Shown piece after piece: positions 47,223 through 55,668 of a stretch of 64,000 bases of DNA. The stretch spans positions 1 to 64,000 of the forward strand of contig CACYGL010000004.1 in assembly GCA_902773995.1 (NCBI GenBank), given 5' to 3'. The stretch comes from an uncultured Coriobacteriaceae bacterium. GTDB taxonomy: Bacteria > Actinomycetota > Coriobacteriia > Coriobacteriales > Atopobiaceae. The first letter of the stretch is position 1, and each line of letters opens with the position of its first letter. The notes beneath the pieces were generated by a model. That model was not told where the DNA came from. It searched no databases and saw only the letters and a program-made list of their open reading frames with translations. Position numbers and translations under genes: made by a program.

Positions 47223-47885
47223 AGTTGACCCCCCAACCTGAAACGCAAACGACCAGACAGATACTCTCCGCTGTCAGAAGTCAGACAGCAATGTGCACGC
47301 TTGTCCTGAAAATGCTGCTATTTACGTATTGCAAAATTCGTGCTTGCATACAGCGGAACGAGATGGATGTATGAGGAACGATTTCCTCGTTTTCGAGGAT
47401 TCGCTTCCGTCCGCCGGCGATTCCCGCTTATCCACCGGCCAAAGCCGCCAAGTCCTTTACGGCATGTACGTATTGGCGTTTGCATGTCGCACCCCCAGCG
47501 TAGTGAGCATTCGTTGGGCATTGCGCTGCGCACAACACCCTCAATTTGCGGATGATATCGAAGCGTCAGAGATTTGAAATCATTCCAAAGGATGAGACGA
47601 GGGATGAGCGGGGCGTATGTCGACCCCGAAGGCATGATTATCTCGCTGGCCGGTGCGTACGCTGGAATCGTCTCGCCGGCGTCGAGCGCGGTCATTGAGC
47701 GCTACCTCAAAAGTGAACACGAAAATGACCGGTCATAACCAGCTCTCTGGGAAAACGCCGCCGTGCGCTTCCCGGAATTGTTTTCGTGTTCACTTTTGGA
47801 TTGGCGAAAAGGGCGTAGCAAGCGCGGCGGACGCCGAGGGCGGTGCAGGGGCCGAGGCTTTGGCCATGCGGCTGTGTCATTGGCA
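47223..47885 (+). other. gene-poor stretch upstream of the adhesin with a small ORF
   Basis: It is about 660 bp. No strong gene. A 48-codon plus-strand ORF at 47592-47738 (containing YVDPEGMIISLAGAYAGIVS) has coding-like composition but no recognised family; its last codons run into repeat D. It may be a remnant of a longer gene. The adhesin promoter should lie in 47223-47350. Confidence 0.35.
47709..47797. repeat. repeat D: 89-bp element with perfect 17-bp terminal inverted repeats
   Basis: Ends AAAAGTGAACACGAAAA and TTTTCGTGTTCACTTTT are perfect inverted repeats around a ~55-bp middle containing ATGACCGGTCAT (a perfect 12-bp dyad). Single copy here. Its size and end structure resemble family B. 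Confidence 0.75.
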
Positions 47886-47888
47886 CAG

Positions 47889-47919
47889 AAAAGCCCCTCC
47901 GGCAGGAAGCCGAAGGGGC
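47889..47919 (-). terminator. rho-independent terminator after purN
   Basis: An 11-bp stem GCCCCTTCGGC/GCCGGAGGGGC (one G-T pair) with loop TTCCT, followed by TTTT on the minus strand. It closes the pur operon. Confidence 0.85.
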
Positions 47920-47945
47920 ACCGAGATGAACGACAATCCCTTGCG

Positions 47946-48560
47946 TTACGCCTGGTCAATCACCACGTGTCCATCTTCGCGCACGTGCACGCGCCCCTCC
48001 GCAAGGAGCTGCGCCACATGCGGGTAGAGCTGGTGCTCGACTTCGTGGATGTGGGCCTCAAGCTGCTCGACCGTCCAGCCCTCCTCGACCGCCACGGGCC
48101 TCTGGGCAATGATTGGGCCGCAGTCGTAAACGCTGTTGGCAAAGTGGACCGTCACGCCCGTGACCTTAACGCCGTAGTCATAGGCGTCCTGGATGGCGTG
48201 CGCCCCCTTGAAGCTGGGCAGCAGCGCCGGATGGATGTTGACCACGCGGTTGGGAAAGCTCGCCAGGATGGGGTCGTGCACCATCCGCATGTAGCCGGCC
48301 ATAAGCACGTAGTCCACGCCAGCGCGGCGAAGCTCGGTGGCTATGACCTCGTCGGCAACCATGGGATCGGCGTAGATCTCCTTGGAGAGCGTGAGTGTCT
48401 GGATGCCTGCCGCCTCGGCGCGCTTAAGACCGTACGCACTCGGGCGCGAGCTCACCACAAGCTCGATGGTGGCATCAAGCTTGCCAGCAGCGATGGCGTC
48501 GATAAGCGCCTGCAGGTTGGTACCCGAGCCACTTATCAGCACTCCCAGCTTAATGCTCAT
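47946..48560 (-). CDS. purN: phosphoribosylglycinamide formyltransferase
   Basis: About 204 residues; it transfers a formyl group from 10-formyl-THF to GAR. Motifs: SGSGTNLQALIDA at the N-terminus, MAGYMR, the catalytic Asn/His in NIHPALLPSFKG and the Asp in SVYDCGPII. The ATG (48560) overlaps the purM stop by 4 bp (ATGA), so the two are translationally coupled. Terminator at 47889 ends the operon. Confidence 0.93.
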   Translation of the reverse strand: MSIKLGVLISGSGTNLQALIDAIAAGKLDATIELVVSSRPSAYGLKRAEAAGIQTLTLSKEIYADPMVADEVIATELRRAGVDYVLMAGYMRMVHDPILASFPNRVVNIHPALLPSFKGAHAIQDAYDYGVKVTGVTVHFANSVYDCGPIIAQRPVAVEEGWTVEQLEAHIHEVEHQLYPHVAQLLAEGRVHVREDGHVVIDQA

Positions 48561-49542
48561 CGATAGGTCACCTTGCCCTCGCCAGCAACGCACTCGCCCA
48601 TCACAAACGGCGAGAACCCCTGGGCAACAAGCCCCTCGCAGACCTCGTCCACGTCGTCGCGGCCGCAGATGATGCTCATGCCAACGCCCATGTTGAAGGT
48701 CTTGTACGCCTCGTCGGGCGTGAGGCCGGCGGCGCGCACCATGTACGTGATGACCGGCGGCACGTCCCATGCAGGACCATCCTCGCCGCCGCGGTCGACC
48801 ACCGCATCAACGTTTGCGGGCAGCGCTCGGTTGAGGTTCTCGGTAATGCCGCCACCGGTGATGTGCGCCATGGCGTGGATGGGCACGCCAGCCTTGAGCG
48901 CGCGCACCAGCCCACCAGCGTAAATGGTAGTGGGGCGCATTACGGCGTCGGCCAGGCTCTCGCCGCCCAGCTCAGGAAGCGGGCGCTCCAGCTCTTCCAC
49001 GGTTTTGCCCTCGATGGCCACCTTGCGTACAAGCGAGTAGCCGTTGGAGTGGATGCCAGAGCTGGGGAGGCCAAGAATCACGTCACCCTCGTGCACCAGG
49101 TGCGGGCCAATCATCTTGGGCCGATCGACCACGCCCACCACAAAGCCGGCCAGGTCGTAGTCGTTGGGGTTCATGACGCCGGGGTGCTCGGCCATCTCGC
49201 CGCCAACCAGCGCGCAGCCGGACACAGCGGCTCGGCACCAATGGGCACCACGTCGTCGACGCACATGGCCACGAGGTCCTCGCCCACCGTCTCGTGCCGG
49301 TCAAGCAGCTGTGCGATGGCAAGCTTGGTGCCCACGCCATCCGTGCCCGAGACCAGCACCGGGTCCTCCATGTCCTTGTACGCAGCCATCGAGAAGCACG
49401 AGCCAAAGCCGCCCAGGCCGCCAATGACCTCGGGCCGATTGGTCGAGGCGACAGCCGCCTTGATCGCATCGACGGCGCGGGCACCCTCGTCCACGTCGAC
49501 TCCGGCATCTGCATACGAGACGTGCTGGGGCTTATCTGCCAT
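48557..49542 (-). pseudogene. purM: phosphoribosylformylglycinamidine cyclo-ligase, internally deleted and frame-broken
   Basis: Frame 1 (49542 to ~49228) reads [20 protein letters not shown] and on through [12 protein letters not shown] and [12 protein letters not shown]; frame 2 (from ~49228 to 48557) resumes at [17 protein letters not shown]. About 30 residues that normally join GAEPL to GCALVGGE (FFLDY... region) are missing and the frame changes there. The rest is a normal PurM, with GGG and DPGD-like nucleotide motifs in the usual order. It overlaps purF and purN at its two ends. Whether this is a real mutation or an assembly gap is open; the enzyme would not be made as is. Confidence 0.85.
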
Positions 49543-51049
49543 CTTGGGCGTCCTTCCTAGCTGGGGTTGCATCGTTGTTCTCGGCATTTCCGCCTGGCTC
49601 GTCCACGGCGCCGGCGGCCTCGAAGCGTGCCGCCGAGTCCTGCTCGACCTCACGCGCAATCTGGTCGATGCTCATGTGCGACTCGAGCGACGCCTGCATG
49701 AGGTTGTGCGGCTTGTAGCCGGGCAGGAACTTCTCCTCGTAGAACGAGCGCGGAATGGCAACCGGGTAGTCGCCGGTAAAGCAGGCCGTGCAGTAGCCGC
49801 CGTGGGGCACGCAGTCGATGAGGCCCTGCGGCGAGAGAAAGCCCAGCGTGTCGGCGCCGATAAAGTCGCGCATCTCCTCGAGCGACATGTTGGCGGCAAT
49901 GAGCTGGTCCTGGTTGGCGGTGTCGATGCCATAGAAGCACGGCCACGTGACCATGGGTGAGGCCGAGCGCATGTGGACCTCGGTGGCGCCGGCGTCGCGC
50001 AGCATCTGGACAATCTGCTTGGACGTGGTGCCGCGCACGATGGAATCGTCCACCATCACGATGCGCTTGCCGCGCACCACGTCGGGCAGCGGGTTGAGCT
50101 TGAGGCGCACGCCCATCTGGCGCAGGGCCTGCGTGGGCTGGATGAAGGTGCGAGCCACGTAGCGATTCTTGATGAGGCCGGTGCCGTACGGCAGCCCCAG
50201 CTCGGCGGCGTAGCCTTCGGCCGCGGGCGTGCCGGAGTCTGGCACCGAGATGACAAGGTCGGCGTCAACGGGGGTCTCGCGGGCAAGGCGGCGGCCCATG
50301 TTGTGGCGCATGAGGTAAAACGAGCTACCGTCCTTCACCGAGTCAGGGCGCGAGAAGTACACGTGCTCAAAGATGCAGTCCGCACGGGGCTGCGGCGGCA
50401 CGCCCTGCTCGGAGCGAAAGCCGTCGTCCGAGATGCGGATAATCTCACCGGGCGCGACCTCGCGCACGTAGGTGGCGCCAACAATGTCCAGGGCGCAGGT
50501 CTCGGAGGCAACGACCCACTCGCCCTCGCCGAGCTTGCCCAGAACCAGCGGACGAATGCCGTGCGGGTCGCGGAAGGCGTAGAGGGCGTTCTCGCGCGCA
50601 AGCACCATGGCATAGCCGCCCTCGAGCATGCGCATGGTGTGCGCGATGCCCGTACGCAGGCGATGCCCGCGCTGCGTGAAGTAGCCAATGAGCTTGGCCG
50701 CAACTTCGCTGTCGGTGCTGGATCGGAAGGGTATGCCCATCTCAATAAGCTCAGCGCGCAGCGCGTCAAAGTTCACGAGCGTGCCGTTGTGGGCCAGCGC
50801 GATAATTACGTCATTGATCATCGAGAGGTGCGGCTGCGCCGACTCCCACCCTTTGGCACCGGCCGTTCCGTACCGGCAGTGGCCAATGGCCACCTTGCCC
50901 GGCATTGCGGCAAGGTCTGCCTCGGAGAAGACCTGCGTGACCAGGCCAAGGTCCTTGCGCACCAGAACGGTGCGCCCGTCCCCCACCGCAATGCCCGCCG
51001 ACTCCTGCCCGCGGTGCTGCAGCGCCCGCAGGCCAGATGCCACCTCGCT
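49532..51049 (-). CDS. purF: amidophosphoribosyltransferase lacking its N-terminal Cys (fused behind sortase)
   Basis: About 505 codons fused in frame after the sortase. They begin [19 protein letters not shown], the usual PurF sequence from ~25 residues in. The N-terminal CGVFG with the catalytic Cys of the glutaminase domain is missing, and no start codon or ribosome site for a separate purF is left. Later motifs are intact: the PRPP loop [26 protein letters not shown] and YGID. As written, glutamine-dependent activity would be lost and ammonia-dependent activity might remain. The tail overlaps purM by 11 bp. A ~75-100 bp loss at the junction is likely. Confidence 0.85.
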   Translation of the reverse strand, partial: SEVASGLRALQHRGQESAGIAVGDGRTVLVRKDLGLVTQVFSEADLAAMPGKVAIGHCRYGTAGAKGWESAQPHLSMINDVIIALAHNGTLVNFDALRAELIEMGIPFRSSTDSEVAAKLIGYFTQRGHRLRTGIAHTMRMLEGGYAMVLARENALYAFRDPHGIRPLVLGKLGEGEWVVASETCALDIVGATYVREVAPGEIIRISDDGFRSEQGVPPQPRADCIFEHVYFSRPDSVKDGSSFYLMRHNMGRRLARETPVDADLVISVPDSGTPAAEGYAAELGLPYGTGLIKNRYVARTFIQPTQALRQMGVRLKLNPLPDVVRGKRIVMVDDSIVRGTTSKQIVQMLRDAGATEVHMRSASPMVTWPCFYGIDTANQDQLIAANMSLEEMRDFIGADTLGFLSPQGLIDCVPHGGYCTACFTGDYPVAIPRSFYEEKFLPGYKPHNLMQASLESHMSIDQIAREVEQDSAARFEAAGAVDEPGGNAENNDATPARKDAQDGR

Positions 51050-52027
51050 CTTGGGGACGCACACCAGGATGGTGCGGCCATAGCCGTCAATGTAGTTGCA
51101 GGTGCAGAGGGTGAGCACGTGGCTCGTCTTGCCGATGAGCTCCGAGGCGTCAGAGCGGCTGGTTACGGCCTTGGCGAGAAGATCCGAGAGGTACGAGTGG
51201 AACTCATCGTCACTGGACCAGTCAAAGACGCGCACGTTGGTGTCGTTCTCATCCGTGTAGTAGAGGAAGAGCGGCTCTAGCTCGTACGTGGCGTCCTCGG
51301 TGACGTACCACACGGTGCTCACGGAGTCGAAGGCCTCCTGCTTGTCCATGTCGGCGATGGGCTTGAACATGGCGCCGTTGCGCAGGTGGTGGCCGTAGAT
51401 GATGGTCTGCTGGTCAACCATGCCGGGCGCCTGGTTCTGGTAGTCCATGAACACCTGGCCGCCCAGCGAGTAGTTGCCCTCGGCGTTGGTATGGAGGTAC
51501 TTGTCGTTATCAGACGCCTGGTACACGGGGAAGCTCACCACAGTGTTGGGAATCTGCACCCAGCCCACGACCTCGGGGTTAACGGCCTTGAGGCCCGCCC
51601 AGTCCACCACGGGCGCCGAGGTACCCTGGTCGTCCACCGTGGCGTAGGCAGCGAGCTTCTCGTTCTCCACGTCCTGCTCGTGGTACTGCCACTGCGAGTA
51701 GCCGTACATGCCCGCCGCTGCCACAATGAGCGCAATACCCACAATAAAGAGCACTGTAGAGATGATGCGGTTGCGGCGCTTGCGCGGGTCGCGGGAGCGG
51801 CGGCCAGAGAGGTCGTACGGGTCTGTCTCGCGGTAGTTGTCGCTCTTCATGCGACGGTTGTGGCGAGAAGAACCGGCGCCCTTGCCCGACGGATCGCTGG
51901 TCACCACCGGGATGAAGCCGGCGGAGCGCTGGTCGTCTGCAGAGCCGCGCGGCGCGTCGCTGCGCGAGGGGGCAGCGGATCCGCCGCCGTCCGGCTGGCT
52001 AAAGTGCTTGCCCTGACTGTTTGACAC
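51050..52027 (-). CDS. srtB: class B-like sortase, joined in frame to purF
   Basis: 326 codons before the PurF part. A charged cytoplasmic N-terminus (to ~86) and one helix (~88-108) lead to an extracellular sortase domain. Catalytic His ~213 (IIYGHHLRNG), Cys310 in TLCTC and Arg318 (GYGRTILVC) are all present. The length and the NTVVSFPVYQ and GGQVFMDYQN segments fit class B. It then runs without stop into PurF, so the natural end (a few residues after VCVP) is missing. Its substrate may be the adhesin at 38695 (IPNTG) or another protein; pairing is inference. A sortase inside a pur operon is unusual. Confidence 0.8.
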
Positions 52028-52054
52028 GTGATTGCCTTTCTCGGACGTACTGGG

Positions 52055-52504
52055 CTAGGAGAGCTTGCTTCCCACGTACGCCGCGGCTGCGGGCTTGTCG
52101 AAGTTGCCGTTGGTTGCCTTGGTGAGCGCGCCCATGACCTTGCCCATGTCGCGCTTTGATGTGGCGCCAAGCTCGGCGATGAGGGAATCGGCCAGCCTCT
52201 CTAGGTCGGCGCCCTCGAGCTGGCGCGGCAGCAGCTGAGAGAGGACGTCTGCCTGCGTCGAGAGCTCCTGGATGCGCTCGGCGTGGGACTCGGCGCCGGC
52301 CTTACGCAGGCCATCGAGCTCCTCGGCGGTAACCTTCTGGAGCTTCTTCACAGCCTTGGTGATATCCGCCTCGGTGGCGTCGCGGCGCTCGTCGACCTCG
52401 ACCTGCTTCACGGCCTGGTTAACCTGGCGCAGGATGGAGACGCGGGCCTTGTCGTGCGCCTTCATGGCAAGCTTGATCTGCTCGAGCAGCTCTTCCTTCT
52501 TCAT
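52055..52504 (-). CDS. yqeY: GatB/YqeY domain protein
   Basis: 149 residues, the full length of stand-alone YqeY proteins: helical N-terminal half (KEELLEQIKLAMKAHDKARVSILR) and the YqeY C-terminal domain (LPRQLEG, SKRDMGKVMGAL). The domain resembles the tRNA-binding tail of GatB, but the stand-alone function is unknown. It lies 27 bp upstream of the sortase gene and 57 bp downstream of purE, so it rides in the pur operon. GGAGGAAAG precedes the ATG. Confidence 0.9.
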   Translation of the reverse strand: MKKEELLEQIKLAMKAHDKARVSILRQVNQAVKQVEVDERRDATEADITKAVKKLQKVTAEELDGLRKAGAESHAERIQELSTQADVLSQLLPRQLEGADLERLADSLIAELGATSKRDMGKVMGALTKATNGNFDKPAAAAYVGSKLS

Positions 52505-52561
52505 GTGGTGCTTTCCTCCCTGGCCGCGGGGTGGGCGCGGCCGCGTGCAGACGGCGGGCCT

Positions 52562-53023
52562 CTACGCCTCTGCCATCTGCTGCTTCATGTGGACGATCTT
52601 CTCGCGATACTCCGGCATGGTGGCCCCCAGGATCTGGGTGGCGTAGATTGCCGCGTTCTTGGCGCCGCCAATGGCCACGCAGGCCACGGGCACGCCCGAA
52701 GGCATTTGCACCATGGAGAGCAGGGAGTCCATGCCGCCCAGGTCGCTCGTCTTCATGGGAACGCCCACGATGGGCAGCGGGGTGTAGGCTGCAACAACGC
52801 CGCCCAGGTGAGCGGCCTTGCCCGCGGCAGCGATGATCACCTTGAGGCCACGGTCCGCCGCGGTGGAGGCCCAGTCGTGGACCTTCTGCGGCGCGCGGTG
52901 CGCCGACGCGATAACCAGTTCGTACGGAACGCCCAGCTCGTCAAGCTGAGCGGTGCATGCCTCCATCGCCGGCATGTCCGACTTAGACCCCATGATGATT
53001 CCCACCAGCGGCTTATCCGCCAT
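52562..53023 (-). CDS. purE: N5-carboxyaminoimidazole ribonucleotide mutase
   Basis: 153 residues. It converts N5-CAIR to CAIR in the class I PurE route. Motifs: GIIMGSKSDMP at the N-terminus, ASAHRAP with the catalytic His, and AAGKAAHLGG, PVIGVPM-like PIVGVPMKT and GVPVACVAIGG later. The length fits class I. No purK is seen beside it. It starts the operon purE-yqeY-srtB-purF-purM-purN and is divergent from pyridoxine kinase. Confidence 0.94.
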   Translation of the reverse strand: MADKPLVGIIMGSKSDMPAMEACTAQLDELGVPYELVIASAHRAPQKVHDWASTAADRGLKVIIAAAGKAAHLGGVVAAYTPLPIVGVPMKTSDLGGMDSLLSMVQMPSGVPVACVAIGGAKNAAIYATQILGATMPEYREKIVHMKQQMAEA

Positions 53024-53177
53024 AGGACCCCCTTTGCGTTGGGTTCAGAGACCATCACAGTATAGATGGAGCTGAGCGAACCTGGGCGCTGGGGCCTATC
53101 ATTGACCAACAGCAACAGATGGCACGGGAGGCACCGCGGCACGCGACGCGAGCCAACTACGACCCGAGAGGTATCGC

Positions 53178-54047
53178 ATGGACGCAAAGGACCTTGTTCT
53201 CTACAAGCGAGAGGGCGCATACATTCCGCGCGTTGCCGCGGTGCACGACCTGTGCGGATACGGCAAGTGCTCGTTGGGGATTGCCATTCCCGTGCTCTCT
53301 GCTGCGGGGTGCGACGTGTGCCCGGTGCCCACCTCGCTCTTCTCGGCGCACACAAAGTTCCCCACGTTCTACATGCACGATACGACGCCCATCCTTAACG
53401 ACTACCTGGACGCCTGGGCCAAAGAAGGCATCGAACTTGATGCCATCTATTCCGGGTTCCTGGGGTCTGCGGCACAGGTGGGCGTCATTCAGCGGCTGTA
53501 CCGCGAGCATCCGGCGGCGCTGCGGGTGGTTGATCCGGTGATGGGCGACGGCGGGAAGATGTACCCCACGTACACGGTCGAGCTGTGCGAGAAGATGCGC
53601 GAGCTGGTTGCCGGGGCGGACATTCTCACTCCCAACCTCACCGAGGCGCACCTGCTCACCGGCATGCCGTACCACGGGCAGGATCTCTCGGAGGCTGAGG
53701 TCGAGCGCTACGTGACGCGGCTGGTGGGGATGGGTGCGCGTCTCGTTGTGGTGAAGGGCGTGGTGCGCGGCGACGGCCTTATCAGGAATTATGTGGCTGG
53801 CGAGAAGATCGACCTGGTAGAGGTTGTGGGCGAGCAGTTGCCGTTCATGACGCACGGGACCGGGGACCTGTTTGCCTCCACGCTTACCGGGGCAGTTATG
53901 TGCGGGCGTAGCGTGTACGACGCGGTTGCGTTTGCTACGGATTTCGTGCGAGACGCCATGCGGGTCACGCGGCTGCAGCCGGACAACGAGGTGCGCGGGG
54001 TGTCGTTCGAGAGCCTGCTTGGACAGGTTGCCGCGCTTGTGAGGTAG
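53178..54047 (+). CDS. pdxY: pyridoxine/pyridoxamine kinase
   Basis: 289 residues of the ribokinase-like PdxK/PdxY family, phosphorylating vitamin B6 vitamers. Motifs: AAVHDLCGYGKCSL, substrate-loop VPTSLFSAHT, DPVMGDGGKMY (ATP/metal), TPNLTEA and MTHGTGDLFAS with the GTGD anion hole and catalytic Asp. It stands alone after purE on the opposite strand. PLP supply would support amino-acid enzymes generally. Confidence 0.9.
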   Translation: MDAKDLVLYKREGAYIPRVAAVHDLCGYGKCSLGIAIPVLSAAGCDVCPVPTSLFSAHTKFPTFYMHDTTPILNDYLDAWAKEGIELDAIYSGFLGSAAQVGVIQRLYREHPAALRVVDPVMGDGGKMYPTYTVELCEKMRELVAGADILTPNLTEAHLLTGMPYHGQDLSEAEVERYVTRLVGMGARLVVVKGVVRGDGLIRNYVAGEKIDLVEVVGEQLPFMTHGTGDLFASTLTGAVMCGRSVYDAVAFATDFVRDAMRVTRLQPDNEVRGVSFESLLGQVAALVR

Positions 54048-54103
54048 CCGCGGCGGCGCGCGCGGCGAGTGACTCTCGGCCGGCGGGGCGGCTGCCTCGG
54101 ACG

Positions 54104-54250
54104 TCTCGGCTATGCCGCTGATTTTCGCCGGTTAGGAATTTTCCGAACGGTTAGGGCCCCCTAAACAGCGAGATTGCGCGGCATCTCGGACATGCCGCGG
54201 ATTCCGAACGGTTAGCCTGCCTTAAACGGCGAGATTGCGCGGCATCTCGG
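54104..54250. repeat. repeat family C, copy 1: ~147-bp element overlapping the 3' end of the AbiEi-like gene
   Basis: Two modules in tandem each hold GAACGGTTAG and an inverted arm pair (GCCGCTGATTTTCGCC... with ...GGCGAGATTGCGCGGC). The last codons of the gene at 54222 (PAEMPRNLAV and stop) are encoded by the repeat. Copy 2 (55474-55615) is in the same orientation and differs at about 14 of 142 positions by hand alignment. Confidence 0.85.
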
Positions 54251-55238
54251 CCGGGATCGCCCGCCGGGGAACACCGTAGCGCTCGAGCAGCGCCTTGAAG
54301 AAGGGTCGGTTCTTGGCCTCCTCGAAGCTAAACCGCATGATGGAGGCATTACAGAGTGTGAGGCGAGATTCCCGTCGTCGCTCGGCGAGAAGCGCCTTGC
54401 CAGAGATCTTCTCGCCTGCGCCACTGCGATCCGCGTATTTTGCCGCACCGTCGAGCTCGCCAAATATTGGCCGCGCCACACCCGTCTCCCAGACGTAGTC
54501 AACCCGGAACTCACGCCCGGGATGAGACGGGTCTTCCACAAGCACCTGCAGCTCTGGCACGCAAAATCCCAGCTCGATCATGATGCCGCGCGCCACGGAC
54601 TCTCCACCGTTCTCGGAGCGGCCATCCGCCCAGCCGATGGTCTGAAGCGCCTGCTGAGAACCGCGCACACGCGGCTGAGCCCGCACGAAGCCCACTAGGT
54701 CTTCTCGTGTAAGGCCGTAGTCACGAAGCGCTGAGTCTGCAACGGCGAGACCCGCCGGCATGGAGAGCGTCCGCAGGCAGTCCGCAATGGTCCTGTCCAG
54801 CGGCGTTGCCTTTACGCCTGCCACGACTTCGAATTTCTCCTCATCGCCTGCGCGCGGGCGATGCCTCGCCACGTGCTTGCTTTGATGCCCCTTGCCGCCC
54901 TTTGTATCTAAGATGTGAACGACGGAGGGTGCTGGCTCGGAGACCTGCAGGCCATGGACTATCGCTGCAGAAGTTCCGCAGAACACCCAAGCAGGATGCA
55001 GTGCGGCGACGGCCCTCACTACGTGAAGGGCCTGTGTTGCTGGCGAGAGGGACCTCCAATACGAGGCCCGTGCATACACGTGCGGATGCGGCGCCACCAC
55101 GTCGCCCGATTCCGCACGGCGATCAAGAAGCCTCTTCGTTCGATCGCTTTTCACGCAGAGGCACATGCCCCGCGCTTCCGCCGCGTCGAGCGCCTCCTCA
55201 ACCTCTTCCTGCACCGAATGCCAGTACCCTCTGCTCAC
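54222..55238 (-). CDS. AbiEi-like protein with nuclease-fold C-terminus (homologue 3 of 3)
   Basis: About 338 residues from the GTG at 55238 (GGAGGGGGC upstream). The first ~70 residues contain a helical, possibly DNA-binding part. Then comes an AbiEi-like region (HPHVYARASYWRSLSP, WVFCGTSAAIVHGLQV) as in antitoxins of type IV TA systems, and a C-terminal Vsr/DUF559-like part: VDYVWETGVARPIFGELDG, AERRRESRLTL and FSFEEA. The plan parallels the proteins at 28340 and 37217. No AbiEii-type nucleotidyltransferase toxin is next to it. Repeats C1 and C2 lie directly on both sides and C1 supplies its last codons, so the gene and repeat seem to travel or evolve together. Confidence 0.75.
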   Translation of the reverse strand: MSRGYWHSVQEEVEEALDAAEARGMCLCVKSDRTKRLLDRRAESGDVVAPHPHVYARASYWRSLSPATQALHVVRAVAALHPAWVFCGTSAAIVHGLQVSEPAPSVVHILDTKGGKGHQSKHVARHRPRAGDEEKFEVVAGVKATPLDRTIADCLRTLSMPAGLAVADSALRDYGLTREDLVGFVRAQPRVRGSQQALQTIGWADGRSENGGESVARGIMIELGFCVPELQVLVEDPSHPGREFRVDYVWETGVARPIFGELDGAAKYADRSGAGEKISGKALLAERRRESRLTLCNASIMRFSFEEAKNRPFFKALLERYGVPRRAIPAEMPRNLAV

Positions 55239-55473
55239 GCTTGCCCCCTCCGGCCATTTTGGTGAGCTACTTGTACCAATTCCGGAGGGGTCATTTTCTG
55301 ACAACTGTCTGACAGCTAACTTCCACGCAGCTCAGAGGGGGTGTTTTTCTCCCCTATCTCAAAGGAATTCTGTAAGCGGTAGGACGCCGGCCGCAGGAGG
55401 TGGCCTAGCAAGAGGCGCCGAGAATTGCGGCGGGATGCTTGCACTACAACGTAGCTGTCACCCGTTAGTGGGC

Positions 55474-55615
55474 TCTCGGCTATGCCGCTGATTTTCGCCG
55501 GTTAGGAATTTTCCGAACGGTTAAAGCCCCCTAAACGGCGAAATCATGCGGCATCTCGGACATGCCGCGGATTCCGAACGGTTAGCCCGACCTAAACGGC
55601 GAAATCATGCGGCAT
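55474..55615. repeat. repeat family C, copy 2: ~142-bp element
   Basis: Same orientation as copy 1. It ends 53 bp from the stop of the next gene. The other part of 55239-55668 holds no recognised gene. Confidence 0.85.
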
Positions 55616-55668
55616 TGCAACGGCTCTGTGACCCAGCACCGCGGCGGCGGGCGCGGCAGTCGCCGCCC

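Noticed and set aside
49532-52027. Genuine new bifunctional sortase-amidotransferase
   Set aside because: The PurF catalytic Cys and both natural gene ends are missing exactly at the join, and four other loci nearby show similar losses, so an assembly or deletion event explains it better.
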